Shown: positions 34,986 to 42,125 of the stretch, in pieces
How positions within the stretch are numbered: the first letter of the stretch is position 1
How the letters are laid out: each line of letters opens with the position of its first letter
Assembly: GCF_029223865.1 (NCBI RefSeq)
Contig: NZ_CP119520.1
Location: 1,860,001-1,924,000 of the forward strand
Reading direction: 5' to 3'
Origin: Telluria mixta
Lineage (GTDB): Bacteria > Pseudomonadota > Gammaproteobacteria > Burkholderiales > Burkholderiaceae_D
Length of the DNA stretch: 64,000 nt
Translations under genes and position numbers: made by a program
Notes under the pieces: model-generated
Told to the model about the DNA's origin: nothing
The model's input: only the letters and a program-made list of their open reading frames with translations
Databases searched by the model: none

Positions 34986-36824
34986 ATGCACACTTTGCGT
35001 AACCATTCACGCCTGGCTGCCACCGTTCTGATGGCTTTCGCAGGTGTAACCTCTGCTTCCGCAGCCACGTTATCGGTCGGCCCTGGCAAACCGTATGCAA
35101 AACCCTGCGCCGCGATCGCCGCGGCCAAGGATGGCGACGTCATCGAAATCACGGGCAACACGACCTACAGCGGCGACGTCTGCAGCATCAATAGTAATAA
35201 CCTGACAATCCGCGGCGTCAACGGCCGTCCGAAGATCGATGCGGCCGGCAAGAACGCCGCCGCCAAGGGAATCTGGGTCGTCAACGGCAACAACCTGACG
35301 GTCGACAACGTCGAGATGTACGGCGCGAAAGTCATGGACGGCAACGGCGCCGCCTTCCGCCTGCAGGGCACGGGTTTCACGCTACGTAACGCGTTCATCC
35401 ACGACAACGAGAACGGCATCCTGGCCAATGCCAATGTTAACAGCGACATCCTGATCGAATACTCCGAGTTCGGCCACAATGGCCGCGGCGACGGCCAGAC
35501 GCACAACCTGTACATTGGCCACGTGAAGAGCCTCACGTTCCGCTACAGCTATTCGCACGATGCGAACGTCGGCCACAACCTGAAGTCGCGCGCGGACACG
35601 AACATGATTGCATACAGCCGCTTCTCGAGCACGTCGCCGGGCGAGACGAGCAGCACGGCCTCGGGCCAGCCGTCGTACGAAATCGACCTGCCGAGCGCTG
35701 GTACGTCCTACATCATCGGCAACGTCATCGAGCAGCCCGCCGCCAACCAGAACTCGGCCATGGTGGCCTACGGCGAGGAAGGCCCGACCAGTGCAGGCAC
35801 CGACCTGTACGTCGTCAACAACACCTTCCTGAACAACTACTCCGACGGCCTGTTCGTGTGGGTCAGCGCCAAGGTCACGACCCCTGCGCTGATCCAGAAC
35901 AACATTTTTGGCGGCATCGGTACCCTAACCTCGCAGGCCAGCGCCGTCCAGAAGTCCAACTACCGATCGGTGGCGCCGGGCTTCGTCGATCGCGCCAAAT
36001 GGGATCTGCACCCGACCGCCAGCGCGCTCGTGATCAATGCCGCCACGGATCCGGGCAAATCGGCCAAGGGCGTGTCGCTGGCCCCGGTCGCACAATACAA
36101 GGCCATGGCGTCCGGCGAAGCCCGTCCGGTGGCCGGCCAGTTGGACATCGGCGCCTATGAAGCGACGGGCGACGCGGCGAAGGCGGCACCGGTGACCTGG
36201 ACGGCCTGCGGCAACGAAGGTTCGACCTGCTCGTTCAGCGGCATCCGTGAAGTCCGCTTCGGCGCCAACGGAATGTATACTTCGAAAGTGGTCACCGGCT
36301 CAACCCCGTGCACGACCGCCGCGCTCGGCGATCCGATCAAAGGCGTTGTCAAGACGTGCAGCTACTCCAGCGCGCTCTCGACCGTGACGACGGGCACGGG
36401 CACGGGCCCGGCGTGGATCCCGTGCGCTGGCGAAGGGGGCATGTGCTCGTTCAGCGGCACCCGTCAAGTCCGCTACGGCGCCGGCACGTCGTTCGCGACC
36501 ACGACCGTCACCGGTTCCATCTTCTGTTCGAACACCGTGTTCGGCGACCCTGCGAACGGCCAGCTGAAGACCTGCAGCTACTCCAGCAACACGGTCACGC
36601 CGACAGCTACCCAACCGGTGTCCACGGCGGCAGGTTCCACGTCGGACGGCTGGACGACGTGCGCGGCGGAAGGCGGCGTCTGCACGGTGACGGGCACGCG
36701 TCAGGTCCGTTACGGCGCCAATGGCTTCTATGCGACCAAGACCGTGACCGGTTCGGTTGCGTGCACGAATGCCGTGTTCGGCGACCCGGCTTACAAGCTC
36801 GTCAAGTCGTGCAGCTATAAATAA
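34986..36824 (+). CDS. Secreted parallel beta-helix protein, copy 2, with three Cys modules
   Basis: A 612-residue exported protein. The ATG at 34986 has GAGGA upstream; the signal peptide MHTLRNHSRLAATVLMAF ends near SASA. A beta-helix domain (about 27-395) is followed by three ~56-residue modules (about 404-460, 476-533, 555-612), each with W-x-x-C-x6-C, a (T/I)R-x-VR(F/Y)G core, a single Cys and FGDP-x5-K-x-C near the end, so four cysteines per module and probably two disulfides. Thr/Ser-rich linkers join them. I do not know the module's name; it looks like a small carbohydrate- or surface-binding unit. A sigma-54-like promoter and an SD-masking leader lie upstream. Confidence 0.85.
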   Translation: MHTLRNHSRLAATVLMAFAGVTSASAATLSVGPGKPYAKPCAAIAAAKDGDVIEITGNTTYSGDVCSINSNNLTIRGVNGRPKIDAAGKNAAAKGIWVVNGNNLTVDNVEMYGAKVMDGNGAAFRLQGTGFTLRNAFIHDNENGILANANVNSDILIEYSEFGHNGRGDGQTHNLYIGHVKSLTFRYSYSHDANVGHNLKSRADTNMIAYSRFSSTSPGETSSTASGQPSYEIDLPSAGTSYIIGNVIEQPAANQNSAMVAYGEEGPTSAGTDLYVVNNTFLNNYSDGLFVWVSAKVTTPALIQNNIFGGIGTLTSQASAVQKSNYRSVAPGFVDRAKWDLHPTASALVINAATDPGKSAKGVSLAPVAQYKAMASGEARPVAGQLDIGAYEATGDAAKAAPVTWTACGNEGSTCSFSGIREVRFGANGMYTSKVVTGSTPCTTAALGDPIKGVVKTCSYSSALSTVTTGTGTGPAWIPCAGEGGMCSFSGTRQVRYGAGTSFATTTVTGSIFCSNTVFGDPANGQLKTCSYSSNTVTPTATQPVSTAAGSTSDGWTTCAAEGGVCTVTGTRQVRYGANGFYATKTVTGSVACTNAVFGDPAYKLVKSCSYK

Positions 36825-36864
36825 TTTCTCGGAAGTCCTAATAAAAAACGCGGCCTTGTGCCTA

Positions 36865-36896
36865 ATGCCAGTCAGTTAAGCTGACTGGCATTTTTT
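36865..36896 (+). terminator. Rho-independent terminator (or IS end) after copy 2
   Basis: ATGCCAGTCAG (36865-36875) pairs with CTGACTGGCAT (36881-36891) around TTAAG, followed by TTTTTT. It lies 41 bases after the stop of copy 2. The same sequence may also be the outer end of the neighbouring IS4-type relic. Confidence 0.75.
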
Positions 36897-37985
36897 ATTG
36901 GATATTTGTTTCTGGCAGGTTTGACGACACGTGGATAGGAGCGTATTCGGCGCTCTGGTAACAGATAGGCGTGTGCCTGCTGGCGCAGCCAGGCAAGCCG
37001 CTTGGGGAACGTGCCGGCGTTTGCAAGGGCCAGTGGTAAAGCGCGGTGGTGATGGCCAGAGCCAGCCATTGGAAGCTCAGACGTTGTGGGGGGACATGCA
37101 GTTCGTCGGCCATCTGGGCGATTTCATGGCGTAGCAAATTGTAGGCAGTGAACATGCCCCAGACTTCCTGGCGTACCAGTTATGGCAACTTGCTGCGCAG
37201 TGTCATTGTTTTCTTCAGCATACCTTGCTTGATTTCTCTGAAGCCCAGTTCGATCTCCCAGCGCTGCATGTGGTGCGCGGCGATCTCGCGCGCAGGAAAG
37301 CGTCGCGCATCGCGCATGGAGGTAAGGAATTGACGGGGCTGCCCTCCAACCATGCATTTGATGAGTCATGCCTCCCAATGGGATGGCAGATCCGGACGCT
37401 GTCGCCGTGCTTGGGGTGAGACAGGCAAACGGACCAGATGGTCGTCAGGTGCGAACTGATGAAGGACTTCGTGGCGCAATCCCTTCCTGGCCCGCATGAG
37501 CCAATGCCTCTGTTGTCCCTCCCGTTGCCAGTCGAGCAGAAAAGCGGCTGAGAAATAGGCGCGGTCGAAGATGGTCAGCGAGTCATCCGCAACCGCTTTC
37601 ATGAGCGGTTTGGCAAAGCTGAGTTCACCCGTGCGGTAGTCGCCAAATTCGGCGGCGCGGATCAGGTGGGTATAGGTATCCAAGCGGCTTCACCGAGCCG
37701 CTCACGTCCGGCCACCGCCGCGCTGGGCACCGGTACACTCGGTGTCGGCCCATCGGCCATATCGAGTTGTTGCGCGATGTGCCAGATCGGTTCATCGCGA
37801 AACAGGGCCAGGCCGATGACCAGCCAGACCATGCGCTCGGCGGGCAAACGGCGGCGGCGCAAGGACACCGTCCCCGTTTGCTGCAAGGCTTCGTCGATCC
37901 ATGTTGGATCGATCATGCTGGCAAAACGTTCGAACTCATGCGATGCCAGCTCAGCCGCATAGTCCAGGTCAAGTTGGAGAGCCAT
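36895..37985 (-). pseudogene. Decayed IS4-family transposase
   Basis: Minus-strand pieces in different frames add up to a broken IS4-type transposase. The 5' part starts MALQLDLDYAAELASHEFE at 37985 and runs through RRRRLPAERMVWLVIGLALFRD. A middle part (about 37683 to 37380) has GELSFAKPLMKAVADDSLTIFDRAYFSA with the second catalytic Asp. A 3' part has AAHHMQRWEIELGFREIKQGM, the Y(F)-R-E-K region, and MFTAYNLLRHEIAQMA. The roughly 100 residues that would carry the first catalytic Asp are missing and at least two frameshifts occur, so it cannot move by itself. It sits between beta-helix copies 2 and 3. Confidence 0.8.
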
Positions 37986-38023
37986 AATAAAAAACGGATT
38001 CACGTTGCACGTGAATCCGTTTT
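37986..38023 (-). terminator. Hairpin with T-run just before the IS4 transposase start
   Basis: On the minus strand AAAACGGATTCACGT and ACGTGAATCCGTTTT (15 bp, loop GCA; 37991-38023) form a perfect stem followed by a T-run that ends at the transposase ATG. It would stop transcription entering the element from outside. Confidence 0.7.
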
Positions 38024-38060
38024 AGCTCTTGGCGCCAGCAGGTCAATGCCTCACATTTTG

Positions 38061-38076
38061 TGGCGCGAAAGTCGCA
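38061..38076 (+). promoter_or_regulatory. Strong sigma-54-like promoter element
   Basis: TGGCGCGAAAGTCGCA agrees with TGGCACG-N4-TTGCW at all but two informative positions, with GG and GC ten bases apart. Transcription would start near 38087, about 510 bases before copy 3, so the transcript would have a very long leader or be a separate small RNA. Confidence 0.6.
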
Positions 38077-38476
38077 TTATTTGTACGCAATTACTCTGAG
38101 TACAACCTTTTGTCAGAAAATAGTTTCCAGGCCTGAACTTTTTCTGTACATTCCACGAACGTGTTGATTGTTGGTAAAAAATTTTTTCAAAAAAATGCAG
38201 CGTGAACGCAACATTTGCTTGATTTCGAAAAATTTTTTTTGTAGTCATTACGACAACGGTCAGCCGCTCGGCACTTGCTAGGCAGATATGCATATTGTCG
38301 TTCTGATTCTGTCGAAAAATTTTCCACTGGAAATTACATTCCATAGGGAAAAACCGTAAAAAAACGGTTTCAAGCCTCCTTTTTCTTGCATCGAATGCTA
38401 GAAAAAGCGACCATAAAATGTTCTTTTACTCTACTAAATAAGGCTAAAAGGAACATTAATTAGCCTCTTTTCAGGC

Positions 38477-38504
38477 TTGCCGTTCTGTTATTTTCGGTTA
38501 CACT
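38477..38504 (+). promoter_or_regulatory. Possible sigma-70-type promoter of copy 3
   Basis: TTGCCG (38477-38482) and TACACT (38499-38504) are 16 bases apart. The -10 block overlaps the first GTTACA repeat, so a protein bound to the repeats could block or reposition polymerase. The -35 match is modest. Confidence 0.35.
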
Positions 38505-38546
38505 TCGTTACAAACCGTCGATCTCAAACCTCGTATTCTGCAACTT
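38497..38546 (+). repeat. Conserved leader segment, copy B
   Basis: Aligns without gaps to 34891-34940 with 40 of 50 identities, including GTTACA-N4-GTTACA (38497-38502, 38507-38512) and AACCTCGTATTCTGCA. Confidence 0.7.
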
Positions 38547-38587
38547 TCCAGCAGGCACAACTGCTGACAGGCAATCTGCTTACGAGG
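38529..38587 (+). promoter_or_regulatory. Leader hairpin masking the ribosome site of copy 3
   Basis: CCTCGTA (38529-38535) pairs with TACGAGG (38581-38587), the Shine-Dalgarno region of the gene at 38596. The inner stem differs from that of copy 2: CAGCAG-GCACAA-CTGCTG (38549-38566). Outer stem kept, inner stem changed but still paired, which supports a real RNA structure. Confidence 0.65.
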
Positions 38588-38595
38588 ACATCGAC

Positions 38596-40227
38596 ATGCA
38601 ACAAACCGCATCGCGCAACACCCAATTCTCCGCTTCGCACCTGGCTGCTGCCGTCCTGATGGCGTTTGCAGGTGTGACCACTGCTTCCGCAGCGACGCTG
38701 TCGGTTGGCCCGGGCAAGACCTACGCCAAGCCGTGCGCCGCGATCGCCGCCGCCAAGGATGGCGACGTCATCGAAATCACCGGCAACACCACGTATAGCG
38801 GCGACGTCTGCTACATCATGCGCAACAACCTGACCATCCGCGGCGTCAACGGTCGTCCGAAGATCGACGCAGCCGGCAAGAATGCTGGTGGCAAGGGCAT
38901 CTGGGTCGTCGACGGCAACAACCTGACCGTGGACAACGTCGAGATGTATGGCGCGAAAGTGCCGGACGCGAACGGCGCCGCTTTCCGCCTCGAAGCTGCC
39001 GGTTTCACGCTGCGTAACTCGTTCCTCCACGACAACCAGAACGGTATCCTGGCCAACGCCAACGTTAACAGCGACGTCCTGATCGAGTACACCGAGTTCG
39101 GTCACAACGGCGCAGGCGACGGCCAGTCGCACAACCTGTACATCGGCCACGTGAAGAGCCTCACGTTCCGCTACAACTTCTCGCACGACGCCAACGTCGG
39201 CCACAATCTGAAGTCGCGCGCCGAAACGAACATGATCGCGTACAACCGCTTCTCGAGCCTGAACGCGGGCGAGACGGGCAGCACCGCCGCCGGCAAGCCG
39301 TCCTACGAGATCGACCTGCCGAACGCCGGTACGTCCTACATCATCGGCAACATCATCCAGCAGCCGGCGTCGTCCTCGAACTCGGGCATGGTCGCCTACG
39401 GCGAAGAAGGCGCCACCAACAGCGCCAGCGACCTGTACGTGATCAACAACACGTTCCTGAACGACTACGCCAGCGGCGGTACGTTCCTGTTCGTCGGTAG
39501 CAAGGTGCCGACTGCGGCCGTGGCCCAGAACAATATCTTTGCCGGCGTGGGCACGTTCAGCACGCAGGCATCGACGGTCGACAAGACGAACTACCGTTCG
39601 GCTTCGCCGAGCTTCGCGAACCGCGCCGCTTACGACCTGCATCCGGTCGGCAGCGCGCTGGTGATCGATGCCGGTTCGGATCCGGGCGTGTCGGCCAAGG
39701 GCGTGTCGCTGAAGGCTGTCGCGCAGTACAAGGCCGTAGCCAACGGCGAAGCGCGTCCGGCAGTCGGCCAGATCGACATCGGCGCGTACGAATCGCTCAC
39801 CGCACCGACGACGAGCACGACGTCCTGGACGGCCTGCGGCAACGAAGGTTCGACCTGCTCGTTCAGCGGTACCCGTGAAGTCCGCTTCGGCGCGAACGGT
39901 GTGTACACGTCGAAAACGATCACCGCATCGACCCCGTGCACGACCGCCGTGTTCGGCGATCCGATCCGCGGCGTCGTCAAATCGTGCAGCTACGCCGGCA
40001 CGACCACGACGACGACCACGCCGGAAACCAGCACGCCGACCTTCACGGCCTGCGCCAGCGAAGGCGGCACCTGCTCCTTCACCGGCAAGCGTGAAGTCCG
40101 CTACGGCACCAGCACGATCTACACCTCGAAGGTCGTGACCGGTCCGGTAGCCTGCTCCAACACCGTGTTCGGCGACCCGGCACGCGGTCAGGTCAAGTCC
40201 TGCTCCTACTCGAGCGTGACGCAGTAA
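38596..40227 (+). CDS. Secreted parallel beta-helix protein, copy 3, with two Cys modules
   Basis: A 543-residue exported protein, start ATG 38596 with GAGGA upstream. A signal peptide ends near TTASAATLSVGPG. The beta-helix (about 35-400) shares long blocks with copy 2, such as GDVIEITGNTTYSGDVC, NVEMYGAKV and GHVKSLTFRYNFSHDANVGHN. Two four-cysteine modules follow (about 410-465 and 481-540), joined by a Thr-rich linker. An extra-cytoplasmic structural or polysaccharide-binding role is likely; catalysis cannot be judged. It has one module fewer than copy 2. An IS3-type element begins 36 bp after the stop codon. Confidence 0.85.
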   Translation: MQQTASRNTQFSASHLAAAVLMAFAGVTTASAATLSVGPGKTYAKPCAAIAAAKDGDVIEITGNTTYSGDVCYIMRNNLTIRGVNGRPKIDAAGKNAGGKGIWVVDGNNLTVDNVEMYGAKVPDANGAAFRLEAAGFTLRNSFLHDNQNGILANANVNSDVLIEYTEFGHNGAGDGQSHNLYIGHVKSLTFRYNFSHDANVGHNLKSRAETNMIAYNRFSSLNAGETGSTAAGKPSYEIDLPNAGTSYIIGNIIQQPASSSNSGMVAYGEEGATNSASDLYVINNTFLNDYASGGTFLFVGSKVPTAAVAQNNIFAGVGTFSTQASTVDKTNYRSASPSFANRAAYDLHPVGSALVIDAGSDPGVSAKGVSLKAVAQYKAVANGEARPAVGQIDIGAYESLTAPTTSTTSWTACGNEGSTCSFSGTREVRFGANGVYTSKTITASTPCTTAVFGDPIRGVVKSCSYAGTTTTTTTPETSTPTFTACASEGGTCSFTGKREVRYGTSTIYTSKVVTGPVACSNTVFGDPARGQVKSCSYSSVTQ

Positions 40228-40245
40228 TCGCGTCACCCGCACCAT

Positions 40246-40262
40246 AAAAAAGGCCGCTCGCA
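40246..40262. terminator. Left half of a terminator split by the IS3 element
   Basis: AAAAAA-GGCCGCT (40246-40258) is the left arm of a hairpin whose right arm AGCGGCC and T-run lie at 41716-41730. The target duplication TCGCA covers 40258-40262. Confidence 0.75.
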
Positions 40263-40296
40263 TGAACTGACCCCGTAAAGTTGGACGGTTAGTTTG

Positions 40297-41133
40297 CTAG
40301 GCAGCCAAGGCCTGAGTTCTGTATTGCACAGGGCTCAGGCCTTTTAGTTTGAGCTTGATACGGTCGTGATTGTAATAATGGATGTACTCAACGAGGCCGT
40401 CCCGTAACGCATCGACGCTGTCGAATTTGTTCAGGTAGAAGAACTCGGACTTGAGCACACCGAAGAAGCTTTCCATGGCTGCATTGTCATGGCAGTTGCC
40501 CTTGCGCGACATGCTCTGCACGAGTTCCCGCTCCCGAAGCTGATGCTGGTAAGCCGGCATCCGATACTGCCATCCCTGGTCGCTGTGAAGCAGTGGCTTC
40601 TCATGAGGCTGTAGCCTGGCCAAAGCCTTCTTGAGCATTGAGCTCACCATGTCGAAGACGGGACGCTTGTTCATTTCGAAGGAAATGATTTCGCCGTTGT
40701 ACAGGTCCAGCACGGGCGAGAGGTACAGCTTCTCGCCGGCGACGTTGAACTCGGTCACGTCCGTCACCCACTTCCGATTGGCGGCATCGGCCTGGAATTG
40801 GCGCTGCAGCTCGTTGGGCGCAGCTTGCCCTACTTCGCCCTTGAACGAGCGGTACTTCTTTGGTCGCACGAGAGATTTCAGCCCCAGTAATCCCATCAGA
40901 CGCTGGACGAGTTTATGGTTGACTGGACTGCCTGACTGGCGAACCGCGGCGGTGACGCGTCGGTAGCCATAGCGCCCCTTGTGGCGTTCGAAGACCGCTT
41001 TGATTGTCTCTTTCAGCTGCCCGTACTTGTCTTCCTGTCGCAGCAAACCCTGCTGGTAATAAAAGGTGCTGCGCGGTAGCTGCGCCAGCTTAAGCAAACT
41101 GGCGATCGGGTACTGCTGCCTTAGTTCTTGCAC
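40297..41133 (-). CDS. IS3-family transposase OrfB (DDE integrase domain)
   Basis: A 278-residue catalytic subunit. The HTH_21-like segment FERHKGRYGYRRVTAAVRQSG precedes the rve core with the DDE residues: Asp in WVTDVTEF, Asp in LLHSDQGWQY and Glu in NCHDNAAMESFFGVLKSE. It begins at GTG 41133, which overlaps the orfA stop by one base (TAGTG). In this family OrfB is often made as an OrfAB fusion by -1 frameshifting; a GGAAAAAG run lies just before the orfA stop and could serve, but is not a textbook slippery site. Confidence 0.93.
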   Translation of the reverse strand: MQELRQQYPIASLLKLAQLPRSTFYYQQGLLRQEDKYGQLKETIKAVFERHKGRYGYRRVTAAVRQSGSPVNHKLVQRLMGLLGLKSLVRPKKYRSFKGEVGQAAPNELQRQFQADAANRKWVTDVTEFNVAGEKLYLSPVLDLYNGEIISFEMNKRPVFDMVSSMLKKALARLQPHEKPLLHSDQGWQYRMPAYQHQLRERELVQSMSRKGNCHDNAAMESFFGVLKSEFFYLNKFDSVDALRDGLVEYIHYYNHDRIKLKLKGLSPVQYRTQALAA

Positions 41134-41666
41134 TACTTGCGCTTTTTCCGCGGTGCTTGCTTTGGCCGGGCTTGAACTAAGGCTTGCAACTTTTTTACGT
41201 ACGCTAGCTCCATCCGCAGCTGGTTCACCTCGGCCAGCAAATCCTCGCGGCTGCGCTTGTCGTCATCCGGTGCCTGATCCGGTTTGCTTGTCTCTGACGC
41301 CGTCATCGGCCTGGGTCTTCCTCTACGGCGTGGTTCCAACGCCTCTATGCCGCCCTCCCGGTACGCACGCTCCCACATGCTAACCATCGCATAGTTGCGA
41401 ATATCGAATCTGGCGGCAGTTTGATTAATCGAGAGCAGATTTTCCCACATGTGCTGCAACACAGACAGCTTGTACTCAGCGCTGTATCCGCTCGATTTCT
41501 TGCGCAGACCCGCCCCGCCGTGGAGTTGGTAGGCCGCGACCCACCGCTGCAGAATGACATGACTACTTAATCCGTGACGTCTTCCGATCGCACGATAGCC
41601 TTCAGATGTGTCCGACAAACAGTCCTGGACGACGGCGAACTTGAACTCTTCGCTGTACTTGGCCAT
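41133..41666 (-). CDS. IS3-family OrfA (helix-turn-helix protein)
   Basis: A 177-residue DNA-binding subunit that recognises the element ends. Two HTH-like units are visible: FAVVQDCLSDTSEGYRAIGRRHGL and LSVLQHMWENLLSINQTAARFDI. A basic region (EPRRRGRPRPM) and a C-terminal heptad segment (REDLLAEVNQLRMELAYVKKL) for dimerisation follow. The start at 41666 (MAKYSEEFKF) is preferred because the upstream frame runs through a terminator hairpin. It ends with a lysine/arginine-rich tail at the OrfB junction. Confidence 0.92.
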   Translation of the reverse strand: MAKYSEEFKFAVVQDCLSDTSEGYRAIGRRHGLSSHVILQRWVAAYQLHGGAGLRKKSSGYSAEYKLSVLQHMWENLLSINQTAARFDIRNYAMVSMWERAYREGGIEALEPRRRGRPRPMTASETSKPDQAPDDDKRSREDLLAEVNQLRMELAYVKKLQALVQARPKQAPRKKRK

Positions 41667-41667
41667 G

Positions 41668-41702
41668 AAAAAACCCCAAAAGTTGGTGTCCAACTTTTGG
41701 GG
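41668..41702 (-). terminator. Insulating terminator at the right edge of the IS3 element
   Basis: On the minus strand CCCCAAAAGTTGG and CCAACTTTTGGGG (13 bp, 3-base loop; 41674-41702) form a perfect stem followed by TTTTTT and then the orfA ATG. Transcripts entering from the GtrA side would stop before transposase. Confidence 0.8.
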
Positions 41703-41711
41703 TTCAGTTCA

Positions 41712-41730
41712 TCGCAGCGGCCTCTTTTTT
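41712..41730. terminator. Right half of the split terminator
   Basis: TCGCA (duplication), then AGCGGCC (41716-41722) and a T-run to 41730. Joined to the left half it reads GGCCGCT-CGC-AGCGGCC between A and T tracts, a bidirectional terminator between two convergent genes. Confidence 0.75.
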
Positions 41731-42125
41731 CATTGCGTGACGCGCCGCTCGGCGAACACCGCGCGCTTGGAAATCACGAAATTGAACATCAGCGCCACCG
41801 CCGACCCGGCCACGACGCCGAGGAACAGGTTCAGCGTGCTGTGGTCGGTGAACCAGAGCCAGGCCTGGTAGACGGCCACGTTGATGAAGCCGCCCACGCC
41901 GGTGAACGCCAGATACTGCAGCCACTCGCGCACGGAGCCGGCGTCCTGCTTCACGAACGTGAAGTGGCGGTTGACCTTCCACGTGACCGTCGCGGCCACG
42001 AGGAACGACACGATGCGTCCGCTCGTGGGGCCTAAGCCGAGTCCCTTGACAACGGCGTACAGCACGCCGAAGTCGGTCACGAAACCGAGGGCGCCGACGA
42101 TGCAGAAACGGAAGAACTGCTTCAA
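41730..42125 (-). CDS. GtrA family membrane protein
   Basis: A 131-residue protein with four membrane helices, starting MKQFFRFCIVGALGFVTDFGVLYAVV and containing the GtrA signature RIVSFLVAATVTWKVNRHFTF. GtrA-like proteins help move lipid-linked sugars (for example undecaprenyl-phosphate glucose) across the inner membrane. Its ATG overlaps the stop of the GT2 gene (ATGA), the usual gtrB-gtrA arrangement. Its stop lies right at the T-run of the split terminator. Confidence 0.9.
   Translation of the reverse strand: MKQFFRFCIVGALGFVTDFGVLYAVVKGLGLGPTSGRIVSFLVAATVTWKVNRHFTFVKQDAGSVREWLQYLAFTGVGGFINVAVYQAWLWFTDHSTLNLFLGVVAGSAVALMFNFVISKRAVFAERRVTQ

Larger units (their letters stand above)
38024..38595. 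other. Long AT-rich region before beta-helix copy 3
   Basis: Non-coding, clearly AT-rich DNA. It contains a sigma-54-like site at 38061, a weak stem AAACCGT/ACGGTTT at 38351-38370, a possible sigma-70-type promoter at 38477 and the conserved leader at 38497-38587. No protein-coding pattern is visible on either strand. Confidence 0.45.
40263..41711 (-). mobile_element. IS3-family (IS150-like) insertion sequence, intact
   Basis: A 1449-bp element bounded by imperfect 24-bp inverted repeats, TGAACTGACCCCGTAAAG at the left and, read inward, TGAACTGAACCCCAAAAG at the right, both continuing to TTGGAC. A five-base direct repeat TCGCA flanks it (40258-40262, 41712-41716). It encodes OrfA and OrfB on the minus strand with no internal lesion. 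Intact ends, intact genes and an exact target duplication point to a recent insertion. Confidence 0.92.

Noticed and set aside
38320..38345. Second sigma-54-like site (TGGAAATTACATTCC)
   Set aside because: The -12 block reads TTCC instead of TTGC, so the invariant GC is missing.
34891..38587. CRISPR array from repeated leader blocks
   Set aside because: Only two copies 3.6 kb apart, no regular spacers, and both lie before paralogous genes.
41125..41150. Programmed -1 frameshift site joining OrfA and OrfB
   Set aside because: A GGAAAAAG run is present near the orfA stop, but it is shorter than the A6G type known for this group, and OrfB has its own GTG. Not strong enough to list as a feature.
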